A stretch of DNA of 64,000 nt from an unicellular cyanobacterium SU2 (GTDB lineage: Bacteria; Cyanobacteriota; Cyanobacteriia; Cyanobacteriales; Microcystaceae). Within the stretch, counting starts at the first letter, position 1. Every line of letters begins with the position of its first letter. A model generated the notes under the pieces. It was not told the origin of the DNA and ran no database searches. It worked only from the letters and a program-made list of their open reading frames with translations. Positions 56,084-64,000 of the stretch are shown here, piece by piece. Position numbers and translations under genes: made by a program. The stretch spans positions 1 through 64,000 of the forward strand of contig NEED01000027.1 of the NCBI GenBank assembly GCA_002110465.1, read 5' to 3'.

Positions 56084-56146
56084 ATCAACTATCAACTATC
56101 AACTATCAACTATCAACTATCAACTATTAACTATTAACTATTAACT
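56084..56146. repeat. Long heptamer tandem repeat
   Basis: About nine head-to-tail copies of ATCAACT, the last three as ATTAACT, end four bases before the subtilase stop codon. It is the longest of the heptamer arrays in the window and could vary in copy number between strains. Confidence 0.9.
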
Positions 56147-56150
56147 AGAA

Positions 56151-57920
56151 TCAAGCGGTTTTACCGTCTCCTTTAGTGGCTAACCAAGCTAAGCCAAAAC
56201 AGAGTACAGCATTAACCCCTAAAAAGATTCGAGAAATATCTACCGAAGGCATTCCCCAAACGGCAGGATTCATGACAGCATGAACTGTTAAACACGAAGC
56301 CACCCCTAAAGAAATTCCCACCGCAAATAATTTTCCTGGACGATAACCTAATAACAAAGCTATCAAAACAAAAGGAATTAAAACACTGGCTAAAAAGGGA
56401 TTTAGTAAAGAAGTTCCTTCAATAGAATTAGCTAACTCTGGAATAGAACTTCCCATGACTCGGAAAGGCCATTGAGGCAAATCAAAAATATAGATTCCTT
56501 GTAGGAAAAATAACCCTGAACTTCCTAAAATCAATCCCCAATTCAGAGGGCTAGTCCAGGCAAAAGGAAAATAAACTCTTAAAAACCAAGCTAATAGATA
56601 AGACCCTAAAACCATTAACAATTTAGGTACTAACGCCACCACACCGCCATCAATCCAAAAACGGGGATTAAGGTAGCCATTATCGCGCACCCAACGAAAG
56701 AAGTCACGGAAAGTAATTTGACCTTTGAGGGCTAAGGAAACCGCCTCTCCTGCATCTAATTGTCCTGCGCCGTAGTGGTTAAAGGGATCTTCTTGAACCG
56801 TGCGAGAAGACTGTTTAAGGACGGCTAACACCTCAGAAGGTTCTTCAATACCAGACGCTTTAATTAAAGCCGCCACACCCGCAACGTGAGGGGCAGCCAT
56901 ACTGGTTCCCTGGAACCCAACAAAAACCGACTCTCCTGTCTGGGGGTTAATGGTTTCTTGCAGAATTTTTCCTGTTTCGCTACCGCCAGGGGCAGAAATA
57001 TCAACCCCAGCCCCATAATTAGAATAGGGTGCTTTTTGACCGGCTGCATCTAGGGCAGAAACACTAATCACTTTAGGATAACGGGCAGGATAGGAAGCCG
57101 CATTTTGGTTAGAATTTCCCGCAGCAGCAATAATAACAACGCCTTTTGAGTAAGCATAGTCAATGGCATCTTTCATCACTTGACTTTCACCGCCACCCCC
57201 AAGACTTAGATTAATCACATCCGCATCATGATCAGCAGCAAAGCGAATGGCTTCAGCAATATCAGCGACAGTTCCTCCACCACCATTAGCAAGAACTTTG
57301 AGGGGCATAATTTTGGCATGATAGGCAATACCAGCCACCCCATACTTATTATTAGTCGATTGAGCAATGGTTCCAGCAACATGGGTTCCGTGACCATTAT
57401 CATCAGAAGCATCGGTGCGATCATTGACGAAATCGTAACCCTCGACAAATTCCGTCTGTCGTAAATCAGGAACTCTACTAACTCCTGTATCAATGACAGC
57501 AACGGTAATTCCTTCTCCTTTGCTCTCTTCCCAAGCTTTTTCGATATGAATACTATGCAGGTTCCATTGCTTGCTATAGTCGGGATCATTGGGGACTTCT
57601 AACGCATGATAAATATAATTGGGTTCGGAGTATTCAATATAGTCTTTGACAGGAGACTGTTTGATCTGGTCGAGGAAGGCTTTATCCCCTGATAAAGTGT
57701 AGATATGTTCGTCAGCCGAAAAAATACTATTGAGACTAACTGTTTTCTGATATTGTTGAGCGATCGCGCCTAATTGATCACTAATAACTGAGGTGGGGAC
57801 ATCTTCACGGAAATTGATCACGACAGAATCAAACTCCCCTTGGGTTGCGAGTCCTTTAAAGTTCGATAGGGCAACCCATAGCCCGAGAATGAATAAACCC
57901 AGGAATAATAACTTTTTCAT
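56151..57920 (-). CDS. Subtilisin-like serine protease with C-terminal membrane domain
   Basis: S8 peptidase, about 589 residues. An N-terminal signal-type helix (KKLLFLGLFILGLWVAL) precedes an I9-like propeptide and the catalytic domain from about 115. Triad: Asp in ITVAVIDTGVS, His in DDNGHGTHVAGT, Ser in GFQGTSMAAPHVAGVA; the oxyanion Asn lies in IIAAAGNSNQNA. After about residue 405 come four to five membrane helices, an unusual membrane tether. ATG 57920 is preferred over TTG 57932 because it starts directly at the signal sequence. Substrate unknown. Confidence 0.9.
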   Translation of the reverse strand: MKKLLFLGLFILGLWVALSNFKGLATQGEFDSVVINFREDVPTSVISDQLGAIAQQYQKTVSLNSIFSADEHIYTLSGDKAFLDQIKQSPVKDYIEYSEPNYIYHALEVPNDPDYSKQWNLHSIHIEKAWEESKGEGITVAVIDTGVSRVPDLRQTEFVEGYDFVNDRTDASDDNGHGTHVAGTIAQSTNNKYGVAGIAYHAKIMPLKVLANGGGGTVADIAEAIRFAADHDADVINLSLGGGGESQVMKDAIDYAYSKGVVIIAAAGNSNQNAASYPARYPKVISVSALDAAGQKAPYSNYGAGVDISAPGGSETGKILQETINPQTGESVFVGFQGTSMAAPHVAGVAALIKASGIEEPSEVLAVLKQSSRTVQEDPFNHYGAGQLDAGEAVSLALKGQITFRDFFRWVRDNGYLNPRFWIDGGVVALVPKLLMVLGSYLLAWFLRVYFPFAWTSPLNWGLILGSSGLFFLQGIYIFDLPQWPFRVMGSSIPELANSIEGTSLLNPFLASVLIPFVLIALLLGYRPGKLFAVGISLGVASCLTVHAVMNPAVWGMPSVDISRIFLGVNAVLCFGLAWLATKGDGKTA

Positions 57921-58093
57921 AAGTCTAACCAACTTAATCGACGCACCTGTTTAACTTTTAGAATAACCTATCTATAGCAGAACGCAGAATTAAGAGTGCA
58001 GAATTTAGAATGAATAACCTGGTCGTGACTAAATTTCACACTGGATTTTCGGTACAATAACGATAAAACTTAAAATTTGGGTTTAGGATAAAA

Positions 58094-58360
58094 ATGGCTG
58101 CTAACGTTGAAATTTATACTTGGAGTACCTGTCCTTTCTGTATTCGGGCTAAAGCCTTACTCGATAAAAAAGGGGTAGAGTACACAGAATACTGTATTGA
58201 TGGAGATTACGAAGCAAAGGAAAAAATGACACAACGGGCAAATGGTCGTAGCAGTCTTCCTCAAATTTTTATTAATGATCAACCGATTGGCGGATGTGAT
58301 GAATTATATTCTTTAGAATCTATGAGTAAATTAGATTCTCTTTTGGCTAAGACAGCTTAG
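58094..58360 (+). CDS. grxC: Glutaredoxin 3
   Basis: 88-residue dithiol glutaredoxin that reduces disulfides with glutathione. The active site is CPFC (STCPFCIRAKALL); SLPQIFINDQPIGGCDEL has the cis-Pro and the GG-C-D glutathione-binding loop. Standard GrxC length. Start ATG 58094. It ends just before the transposon fossil at 58380. Confidence 0.95.
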   Translation: MAANVEIYTWSTCPFCIRAKALLDKKGVEYTEYCIDGDYEAKEKMTQRANGRSSLPQIFINDQPIGGCDELYSLESMSKLDSLLAKTA

Positions 58361-58379
58361 AGAATGGGGAAATCTTCAC

Positions 58380-58530
58380 AAGGGTTTATTGACATCCTCA
58401 CCCCCCTAAAAGTGGGGTGATTCCTAGACCTCACAATCTAGGTTTCTGTTTCTTAGCAGTTGCCTTCCGAGATTTACTCTCTTCAGGTCTTACACTCGCT
58501 CCACAGACTGACACCCTAAAGGGGTTCGGC
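58380..58530 (-). mobile_element. IS605/IS1341-type fossil: TnpB C-terminus plus right-end/omega-RNA region
   Basis: On the minus strand 58514-58431 reads VSVCGASVRPEESKSRKATA followed by KKQKPRL and a stop, the usual tail of TnpB proteins of the IS605 group. Next comes the terminal hairpin GGGGTGA/TCACCCC (58398-58420) and the end sequence TTGACATCCTCACCCCCCTA typical of these elements in cyanobacteria. The rest of tnpB is gone: an in-frame stop lies only about 15 codons further upstream. The region around the tnpB stop and right end is where the omega guide RNA scaffold is encoded in intact elements. Confidence 0.75.
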
Positions 58531-58545
58531 AGTTTGCATTAAATC

Positions 58546-59475
58546 TCAAACTTTCGCTAAAAGATTAACGGGAGGCACAGAAAATTTGGGACTTTCTTGG
58601 AGGAGATAATCTAAAAACGCTTGAGCTACTACGGATAGTTTTTTCCCTCCCAAATAAGCCACATACCAACGACGTTTAATGGGAAAATGTTCTACATCAA
58701 GTACAGTCAGTTCGCTATCTTTTCCTTCTGAAATCAGGGTATGTTGAGAAAGGATAGAAATCCCTAGCCCACCTGCGATCGCGTGTTTAATCGCCTCATT
58801 GCTTCCTAATTCTAAGCGTACCTCAACAGACACACCATGTTTATAGAAGAGATTTTGTACTGCTTGGCGCGTTCCTGATCCTGGTTCACGCATAATAAAA
58901 GCTTCTCCATCAAGATTGGCGATAGGAATCTTTTTTTTCCCCGCTAAGGGATGGTTTCTAGGCGCAATCACGACTAAAGGATTATCAAGAAACGGTTGGG
59001 TTGATAAATCCATGCTGTCAGGGGGGTGACTCAGGACATACAAATCATCTTGATTTTCCATCATCCGTCGCTGGATTTGTTGATGATTGGTGACCTTTAA
59101 AGACACATCAATTCCTGGATATTGTTGACAAAATGAGCCTAAAATGCGAGGAATAAAGTATTTTGCTGTGGTAATTACCGCTAATTTCAATTGTCCCTGT
59201 CTGGTTCCTTTTAAATCCGCTACTTTCATCTCAAAGTTCTCTAACCGTTCAAAGATCTCCTGACAGGTTTGGAGTAACTCTTTTCCTGCTTCGGTTAAGT
59301 AAAGACGTTTACCAATTTGTTCAAACAAGGGTAATCCTATGGCTTTTGTGAGTTGTTTGATTTGACTTGATACCGTCGGTTGCGTTATGAATAACTCTTC
59401 TGCTGCACGGGTAAAGCTCCCATGACGAGCCGTCGCTTCAAAAACTTTTAACTGATGCAGAGTTGCGTGAATCAC
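58546..59475 (-). CDS. LysR-type regulator of carbon metabolism (CmpR/RbcR/NdhR type)
   Basis: 309 residues. N-terminal winged helix-turn-helix LHQLKVFEATARHGSFTRAA, EELFITQPTVSSQIKQLTK; two-lobed effector domain with FIMREPGSGTRQAVQ and LGSNEAIKHAIAGGLGISIL. These strings are shared by the cyanobacterial regulators that sense 2-phosphoglycolate, RuBP or 2-oxoglutarate and control carbon-concentrating and RuBisCO genes. I cannot separate the three by eye. Start is GTG 59475. Its C-terminal end abuts the IS fossil, but the protein appears full length. Confidence 0.9.
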   Translation of the reverse strand: MIHATLHQLKVFEATARHGSFTRAAEELFITQPTVSSQIKQLTKAIGLPLFEQIGKRLYLTEAGKELLQTCQEIFERLENFEMKVADLKGTRQGQLKLAVITTAKYFIPRILGSFCQQYPGIDVSLKVTNHQQIQRRMMENQDDLYVLSHPPDSMDLSTQPFLDNPLVVIAPRNHPLAGKKKIPIANLDGEAFIMREPGSGTRQAVQNLFYKHGVSVEVRLELGSNEAIKHAIAGGLGISILSQHTLISEGKDSELTVLDVEHFPIKRRWYVAYLGGKKLSVVAQAFLDYLLQESPKFSVPPVNLLAKV

Positions 59476-59700
59476 AGGGACTTCCCCCTTACAATAGTGT
59501 TTCGAGCTTGTTGAATTATAGTCACTTTATTCATCATAGACTAAAGACAATAATTTTTCAATTTTAGTTCGATTTATTTCTATGGTAATCGTCATCATGT
59601 TTGAAAAATGAGAACCGCAACTGTAACAAACACAACTGTTTCTCCCGAATGAAATCGTTATCCTGTGTTAAATTCTGTAAAGTTTTAGTAATAAATACTT

Positions 59701-59907
59701 ATGGCAAATTGCAACATACAAACCTGTCCAGTCTGCGGAGTCAAGATTGAAGGAGAAGATAAGGTGATTTTTTCTTCTGGTCCAGTGGGGACCCGCGCCC
59801 GTCTTTGGGCAAGGGTTTGTAATTATGTTCAAAAACCAGACTGTATCAACCAAGATCAAGAAGCGATTGGTTCTGTTGGTGAAAATGACTATTATCGACC
59901 TATTTAG
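59701..59907 (+). CDS. Small CxxC protein, 68 residues
   Basis: MANCNIQTCPVCGVKIEGED has one CPVC pair, and later Cys in WARVCNYVQKPDCINQD could complete a zinc site. The sequence is of the kind conserved as an unnamed small protein in cyanobacteria. No function known. ATG 59701; followed by a hairpin at 59930. No partner gene. Confidence 0.7.
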   Translation: MANCNIQTCPVCGVKIEGEDKVIFSSGPVGTRARLWARVCNYVQKPDCINQDQEAIGSVGENDYYRPI

Positions 59908-59929
59908 ATTGAGTTTAAGCTAATGAGGA

Positions 59930-59946
59930 GGTGGGCAATGCCCACC
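59930..59946. terminator. REP-like hairpin acting as terminator
   Basis: GGTGGGC (59930-59936) and GCCCACC (59940-59946) form a perfect stem with loop AAT; GGTTTTT follows six bases later. Same palindrome family as 55106-55122. It sits between convergent genes. Confidence 0.65.
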
Positions 59947-59976
59947 CTACGGTTTTTCCAATTAATTATGATTTCT

Positions 59977-61011
59977 CTACTGCATTTGACCTAAGAAAAG
60001 CCCAAACCATTGTTGGCTGTCAGTCCAGACCTCAAGCAGGTTAATCCCTTGTTTCATTAGGGTATTCTGAATTTCGCTCAGGTCAAATTTACGAGAAATT
60101 TCAGTGAGAATGCTTTCTCCATCGGTGAAGTTTACGGTGAGATTCAGTTTTTCTAAGCGAACTTGATGCGATCGCTGACAAAATAAACGCATTTCAATGC
60201 GATTCAACTCACGATTATAAATGGCGCGGTGTTCAAACAAACTAACCTCAAAGTTCCCATCAAAACGCCAATTAAGATGATTGAGACTGTTTAAATTAAA
60301 CGCTGCTGTTACTCCTTGGGCATCATTATAAGCGGCTTCAAGCACCTCAATCGGTTTTTGGAGATCAACCCCTAATAAAAAATAATCCGCAGGGTTTAAG
60401 GCTGAGGTCACTTGTTGAAGAAAGCGATCGCATTGTTGGGGGCTAAAATTCCCCAAGGTACTCCCTAAAAATGCAATAGTTCGCGCAGAAAATGAGGTTT
60501 TTTCTAACTTTTGTAAGGCTAAATCGTAGGTACTCACTAACCCCGATACTTCTAGAAAAGGATAATCAACTAATAACTTTTTTGCACTGGTTTCTAGAAT
60601 CGACCCACTGACATCTACAGGAACGTAACACAAAGGATAATCTAATTGTTGATAAGCATCAAATAAAAGACGAGTTTTGGTAGAACTTCCACTGCCTAAT
60701 TCTACCAATTCACAAGACCCAATCATCTGAGCAATTTCTAAGGCATATTGTTGTAAAATTTTCCCTTCAGTTCGAGTAGGATAATATTCAGGCAACTCGC
60801 AAATTTTTTCAAACAAAATAGAGCCTTTATCATCATAAAAATAACGAGAAGGAATTGATTTATTAGAGGAAGAAAGTCCTTCAATAATATCCTTACCCTC
60901 ATCGATTTTAGGATAACAATTTGACTTGAGTAAATTTTCTAGGTGTAGGCGATTTTCAAGATCTCTGAGAATCTCTGAGTGCGGATCGACTTGATGATAA
61001 AAGGCTGTCAT
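59977..61011 (-). CDS. egtD: L-histidine N-alpha-methyltransferase (ergothioneine pathway)
   Basis: About 344 residues. Trimethylates histidine to hercynine, the first step to ergothioneine. Motifs: SIPSRYFYDDKGSILFEKIC, LPEYYPTRTEGKILQQYA, LVELGSGSSTKTRLLFDA (SAM site), YVPVDVSG and FLGSTLGNFSP, all diagnostic of EgtD. The frame opens at TTG 61029; ATG 61011 gives MTAFYHQVDPH and is preferred. The sulfoxide synthase gene egtB is not adjacent, so the rest of the pathway lies elsewhere or is lacking. Confidence 0.93.
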   Translation of the reverse strand: MTAFYHQVDPHSEILRDLENRLHLENLLKSNCYPKIDEGKDIIEGLSSSNKSIPSRYFYDDKGSILFEKICELPEYYPTRTEGKILQQYALEIAQMIGSCELVELGSGSSTKTRLLFDAYQQLDYPLCYVPVDVSGSILETSAKKLLVDYPFLEVSGLVSTYDLALQKLEKTSFSARTIAFLGSTLGNFSPQQCDRFLQQVTSALNPADYFLLGVDLQKPIEVLEAAYNDAQGVTAAFNLNSLNHLNWRFDGNFEVSLFEHRAIYNRELNRIEMRLFCQRSHQVRLEKLNLTVNFTDGESILTEISRKFDLSEIQNTLMKQGINLLEVWTDSQQWFGLFLGQMQ

Positions 61012-61301
61012 AAGTCTCAATGACTCCAACTGCTATGGTGGTCTATCTATCATCTCATCATACTTTCGGATTTTTTTGATCTCTTTTTTAGCAAATAGCT
61101 AAATTTTCTATTATTTCTTTACTTAAATTTCTTTGACAAAGTTGTCAAAAAATGCTGCCTCTTTAACTGATAATTTTTATTGCAGTAGCAGTTTTATCAC
61201 TAATCTATTTTTGCTCAAATTTTCTCGGTTACTTCTCCCTCAGTTTCATTAAAAATTGGAATTAAATTCAGTATCGATGTTGGCTCTCAAATGGTAAATC
61301 C

Positions 61302-61853
61302 TTACCCCATTGTTTGTATTGCGGTAGTAATTGTCCAGCCATCTACCAATAACAAAAATAAAGTTAATACTAATAGAATGAGATACATCCAAGGTTGGGA
61401 TAAAGGACGAATATCAGTAGTATCAATCCCTGTTTTTTCGGTAACAATATTAACCAAACGGGCAAATCCAGCGATTCGCATGGGTAATAAATAAGCTGTT
61501 TCAGCATTACGAGACACAAAATAGTAAACCAGTCCCCCTTGGCCCGTGGTGCGTAATTTTAAATCTTCAATCTCCGACCAAGACAAAGACCATCCTTGAC
61601 GAAAAAAAGAGGGAACCCACCTCGGATAAGTTACTTTTATGGTGTCTTCATCTACAATTACCTGTTCACTTAACGCCCCCACTAACGCTATGAAGCCTAT
61701 GATAATTCCTATCCATAAGACAAAAGGAGGAACAGGTGCCGATGTAACCTCCGCCAGGAAGGGTAGGGGAAGGGTGAGGGAAAAATAGAGACTAATTAAA
61801 GTGATACGGATCACAGAAGAAATGCGAAAGGTTGCACGAAAGTGGGATGACAC
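61302..61853 (-). CDS. Membrane protein with PH-like middle domain, 183 residues
   Basis: Two N-terminal helices (about 15-35 and 43-63), a soluble PH-like/bPH segment (TIKVTYPRWVPSFFRQGWSL, WSEIEDLKLRTTGQGGLVYY), and a C-terminal helix (MYLILLVLTLFLLLVDG). This layout is common among unnamed cyanobacterial membrane proteins. No function can be given. Start GTG 61853; no nearer ATG retains the first helix. Confidence 0.65.
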   Translation of the reverse strand: MSSHFRATFRISSVIRITLISLYFSLTLPLPFLAEVTSAPVPPFVLWIGIIIGFIALVGALSEQVIVDEDTIKVTYPRWVPSFFRQGWSLSWSEIEDLKLRTTGQGGLVYYFVSRNAETAYLLPMRIAGFARLVNIVTEKTGIDTTDIRPLSQPWMYLILLVLTLFLLLVDGWTITTAIQTMG

Positions 61854-61992
61854 GCCAATAGGTTTAAGGAAACTACTTCTTAATTCTTAACAGTTTAAGC
61901 CTTGTTTTGCAACATTTTATACGGTTCTTCCTGGCTGTTTCAGTATCTGTGTTATACCAGAATTGTCAGGAAATAGTAACGGAGAACAAACT

Positions 61993-62208
61993 ATGTTTTT
62001 ACAACACAGAGCTAGTGGAGACCTCGTTGAAATTCTGACGGTAGACAATCTTTACGATCCCTGTCAAAGTAACATTATGGGACGGTTCCACTGCGGTGAA
62101 GAAATGCAAGATCCCGAATCTTTCCCTAAATCTGACATGATCTTTCCATCAGGAGAACCCTTACCCCGTTGTTGGGTTAATCCTGACTATCACCGACAAG
62201 CCGCATGA
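61993..62208 (+). CDS. Small conserved cyanobacterial protein, 71 residues
   Basis: MFLQHRASGDLVEILTVDNL ... with IMGRFHCGEEMQDPESF and PLPRCWVNPDYH. Often carried as a short unnamed (sometimes 'acetyltransferase') protein in cyanobacterial genomes; it is too small for an acetyltransferase fold. ATG 61993 has GGAGAA seven bases upstream, so I reject the earlier TTG 61963. Two Cys are present, without a clear zinc motif. It converges with ccmO, the stops lying 11 bases apart. Confidence 0.75.
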   Translation: MFLQHRASGDLVEILTVDNLYDPCQSNIMGRFHCGEEMQDPESFPKSDMIFPSGEPLPRCWVNPDYHRQAA

Positions 62209-62219
62209 TCCCTTCAAGG

Positions 62220-63080
62220 CTATTCTGGGTCATTTTCTAAGGGTTGATGATTAAGGTCGGGGTTTTGTGTTTCAATGTCCACTAGCTCTTCAATTTCTGC
62301 GGGTTTGTTGAAGACTAGGGGTTTTTTTTCTAATTCTGGCAAAGCCACTAATTCCCGTTGTCTTTCCTTCACTGTGTTAGGCATTAACATGGGTAAAGGT
62401 TCGGGCTGTTCAATCCAACAATTAGCCACAGGGAGAGTATGTTCGAGGTCTTCTAGGAGTCGAGGAATAATCATCACCGCATGGAGTTCACCGATTTTCT
62501 CCGCCTCTTGAATTCCCGCTTCGATCGCCACGGCCACATTAGCCACGGAACCGCGAACAATCGCAGTACACAACCCATCTCCAATAATTTCATAGGAGGC
62601 TAGTTGTACATCAGCCGACTTTAACATGGCATCGGCTGCCCCTACCATCGCCGGAAATCCTCTCGTTTCGAGAAGTCCAATAGATCGGTTACTGAGGCGG
62701 CTATAACCTTGTTTTTGCTGGGCTAATTCCACTAAATGGCTTCCAATGGGAAAAACCGCTTCTAAGTTAGGCATGGGGCGAGGAATTACTAACTTAGAAA
62801 TTAATTGGCCGAATTGTTGGGCTGTTTTCGCCCCTTCTTCGACTGCTAAGCGAACATTAGCCACTTTCCCCCGTACTACCGCCGTACAATGGCCACTCCC
62901 AATTTTTTCATAGCCCACTAAGGTGACATCAGCCGACTTCAACATCATATCTGCTGTGCCGACAATAGCCGGAAAACTGTGGGTAGAGATAAGACCCAAG
63001 GCACTATCGCTAGGGAGGCGAGAAGGTTCCATGTGTTGTTGCGAGGTTCTTCGTTGGTTTGAAACTGCTATTCTAGTCAT
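62220..63080 (-). CDS. ccmO: Carboxysome shell protein CcmO (tandem BMC domains)
   Basis: 286 residues with two bacterial-microcompartment domains: 27-115 (ALGLISTHSFPAIVGTADMM, GKVANVRLAVEEGA) and 131-215 (SIGLLETRGFPAMVGAADAM, GSVANVAVAIEAG). A 70-residue Glu/Pro-rich tail follows. Tandem BMC repeats of this kind mark CcmO, a minor shell or facet-edge component needed for beta-carboxysomes. No ccmKLMN genes are beside it; the neighbour across a 156-base divergent promoter region is raf1. Start ATG 63080. Confidence 0.93.
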   Translation of the reverse strand: MTRIAVSNQRRTSQQHMEPSRLPSDSALGLISTHSFPAIVGTADMMLKSADVTLVGYEKIGSGHCTAVVRGKVANVRLAVEEGAKTAQQFGQLISKLVIPRPMPNLEAVFPIGSHLVELAQQKQGYSRLSNRSIGLLETRGFPAMVGAADAMLKSADVQLASYEIIGDGLCTAIVRGSVANVAVAIEAGIQEAEKIGELHAVMIIPRLLEDLEHTLPVANCWIEQPEPLPMLMPNTVKERQRELVALPELEKKPLVFNKPAEIEELVDIETQNPDLNHQPLENDPE

Positions 63081-63236
63081 TTAAAATCAATTTTCCCCAG
63101 AACATAGCCTATAGATTGTATAGATTGCTTCAATATGATCTAGTGTATCGCGTTCTTATTAATCAATGTTGAAGATAGCTGAACTATTAGATAAATTTTA
63201 GTAATATTAAATTTGCTTAGAACTGAATCTAAATTT

Positions 63237-64000
63237 ATGAATGACTTGCCCCAACCGAAATCAACCCCACTGTCTCAAGAAGAAGCCGAGCAATTATTGC
63301 GATCGCTCTTAGAAAAACAAGGGACTTGGGTAAACTGGGGAAAAGCCTGTTATCAGTTACAACAATCAGGATATGATGGACAGACAATTTTTGAACAGAC
63401 CGGGTTTCAGGCGAGTCAACAAAATTTGATTATTGTGGCAGCGCAGGTTTATGAAAGTTTGGCTAATGCAGAGGTATCTGAGACACTCTTGAATTATTAC
63501 CTCGGACCCAAAAGTGATGTTCTCTACGAATTACGCATCCTTAACCAAGATCAACGGGTCGTAGTTGCCCAATTATCCCAAGAAAAAACTCTAATGGCTA
63601 GTGAAGCCAAGGAAGTAGCCAAAACCTATCAGAATTTTTGCCGTTTATCCCAACTCCCTGATAAGTTTACTAACAATCCTGGGGATGCGATGGCCTATCA
63701 ATGTTGGAAACAAGCCAGACAAAAAAAAGATCTTCAAGATCGCACCCGTTTGATCGCCAAGGGGTTGAAGTTTGCCTATTCCCTCACCGCTAGGGAGGCG
63801 ATCGAAAAACTCTTAAGTGATTTTACGGTGGTTCCGACCCGTAGCGCGCCTTTATTGCCCCTGTATCGCTTGGAAGAACAGACCGATATGTCTCGCATCA
63901 TTCCTGTGGCTGGAAGCCTCCCCTTGAGTCAAAATGATTGGGATCAGGTGAAGACAGTAGAAGCAGTGGAACCCTTCAATGTGGTTTCCTATTCGGGAAC
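63237..64000 (+). CDS. raf1: RuBisCO accumulation factor 1 (runs off the window)
   Basis: 254 residues are visible from ATG 63237 and the frame is open at the right edge. LLRSLLEKQGTWVNWGKACY, the TGFQASQQNLIIVAAQVYES segment, YLGPKSDVLYELRILNQDQR and the start of the beta domain (VPTRSAPLLPLYRLEE) match Raf1. This dimeric chaperone bridges RbcL antiparallel dimers during RuBisCO assembly. Expected full length is about 360 residues. Divergent pairing with ccmO makes functional sense, because both serve the carboxysome. Confidence 0.92.
   Translation, partial: MNDLPQPKSTPLSQEEAEQLLRSLLEKQGTWVNWGKACYQLQQSGYDGQTIFEQTGFQASQQNLIIVAAQVYESLANAEVSETLLNYYLGPKSDVLYELRILNQDQRVVVAQLSQEKTLMASEAKEVAKTYQNFCRLSQLPDKFTNNPGDAMAYQCWKQARQKKDLQDRTRLIAKGLKFAYSLTAREAIEKLLSDFTVVPTRSAPLLPLYRLEEQTDMSRIIPVAGSLPLSQNDWDQVKTVEAVEPFNVVSYSG

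Noticed and set aside
56084-56146. Repeat array considered as CRISPR
   Set aside because: Units are seven bases with no spacers, and no cas genes are in the window.

Overview
The window is chromosomal DNA from a phycobilisome-containing cyanobacterium, probably unicellular and related to the Cyanothece/Crocosphaera/Gloeothece group. The kind of organism is clear from psbZ, psbH, psbN, apcF, ccmO, raf1, an NtcA-type glnA promoter, and at least 30 copies (by eye) of the cyanobacterial HIP1 octamer GCGATCGC. The genus is an inference from overall resemblance only. Coding sequence is moderately AT-rich. I recognise no tRNA, rRNA or CRISPR array.

Layout. 1-0.6 kb: end of an IS200-type transposase and its right-end hairpin. 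0.6-5 kb: small heat-shock protein, hemD, a methyltransferase, an InrS-like metal sensor, a phosphoribosyltransferase, a DUF29 relic and a glutathione transferase. 5.2-6.1 kb: psbZ-ribH. 6.2-12.1 kb: a metallo-beta-lactamase-fold protein, a 40-residue membrane protein, a Na+/H+ antiporter with a RCK domain, and a GT39-type glycosyltransferase. 12.5-14.75 kb: a damaged McrBC-like restriction cassette (broken McrB-type AAA+ gene, apparently intact PD-(D/E)XK nuclease gene). 14.8-18.4 kb: glnA (perfect NtcA promoter), apcF, clpS, a DUF2103 gene and a SlyD-like FKBP. 19-25.7 kb: a DHH-CBS-CCA-transferase fusion and a 1251-residue FG-GAP/LamG surface protein with a recent internal duplication. 26.4-35.7 kb: cimA, a dsRBD-like protein, an RNB-family protein with an altered active site, a DUF3153 lipoprotein and an FHA-PAS-GGDEF-EAL protein. 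36.2-39.8 kb: a two-gene membrane cassette (EEP-fold hydrolase plus DUF3047 protein). 40.6-44 kb: a phosphoribosyltransferase-hydrolase-ftsH operon. 44-46.7 kb: CPP1-like protein, tatA, psbH and divergent psbN. 46.7-52 kb: PlsY/dikinase fusion-bioB-bioY-lspA operon. 52-64 kb: membrane glycosyltransferase-like protein, type II NADH dehydrogenase, subtilase, glutaredoxin, a TnpB/omega-RNA fossil, a LysR regulator, egtD, ccmO and the start of raf1.

How it fits together. Most of the window is core cyanobacterial metabolism: photosystem II small subunits, phycobilisome terminal emitter, carboxysome shell and RuBisCO assembly, nitrogen assimilation, riboflavin, biotin, tetrapyrrole and isoleucine precursors. 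Proteostasis genes are also present (Hsp20, ClpS, FtsH, FKBP, Tat, LspA, subtilase). The accessory material is concentrated at 0-0.5, 4.0-4.2, 12.2-14.8, 21.9-25.7, 35.7-40.6 and 55.4-58.5 kb, and it consists mostly of decaying mobile or defence genes. The best candidates for undescribed biology are the McrB-like/nuclease cassette, the EEP-DUF3047 pair, the PlsY-dikinase fusion, the RNB protein with missing catalytic aspartates, and two very short membrane-protein genes.
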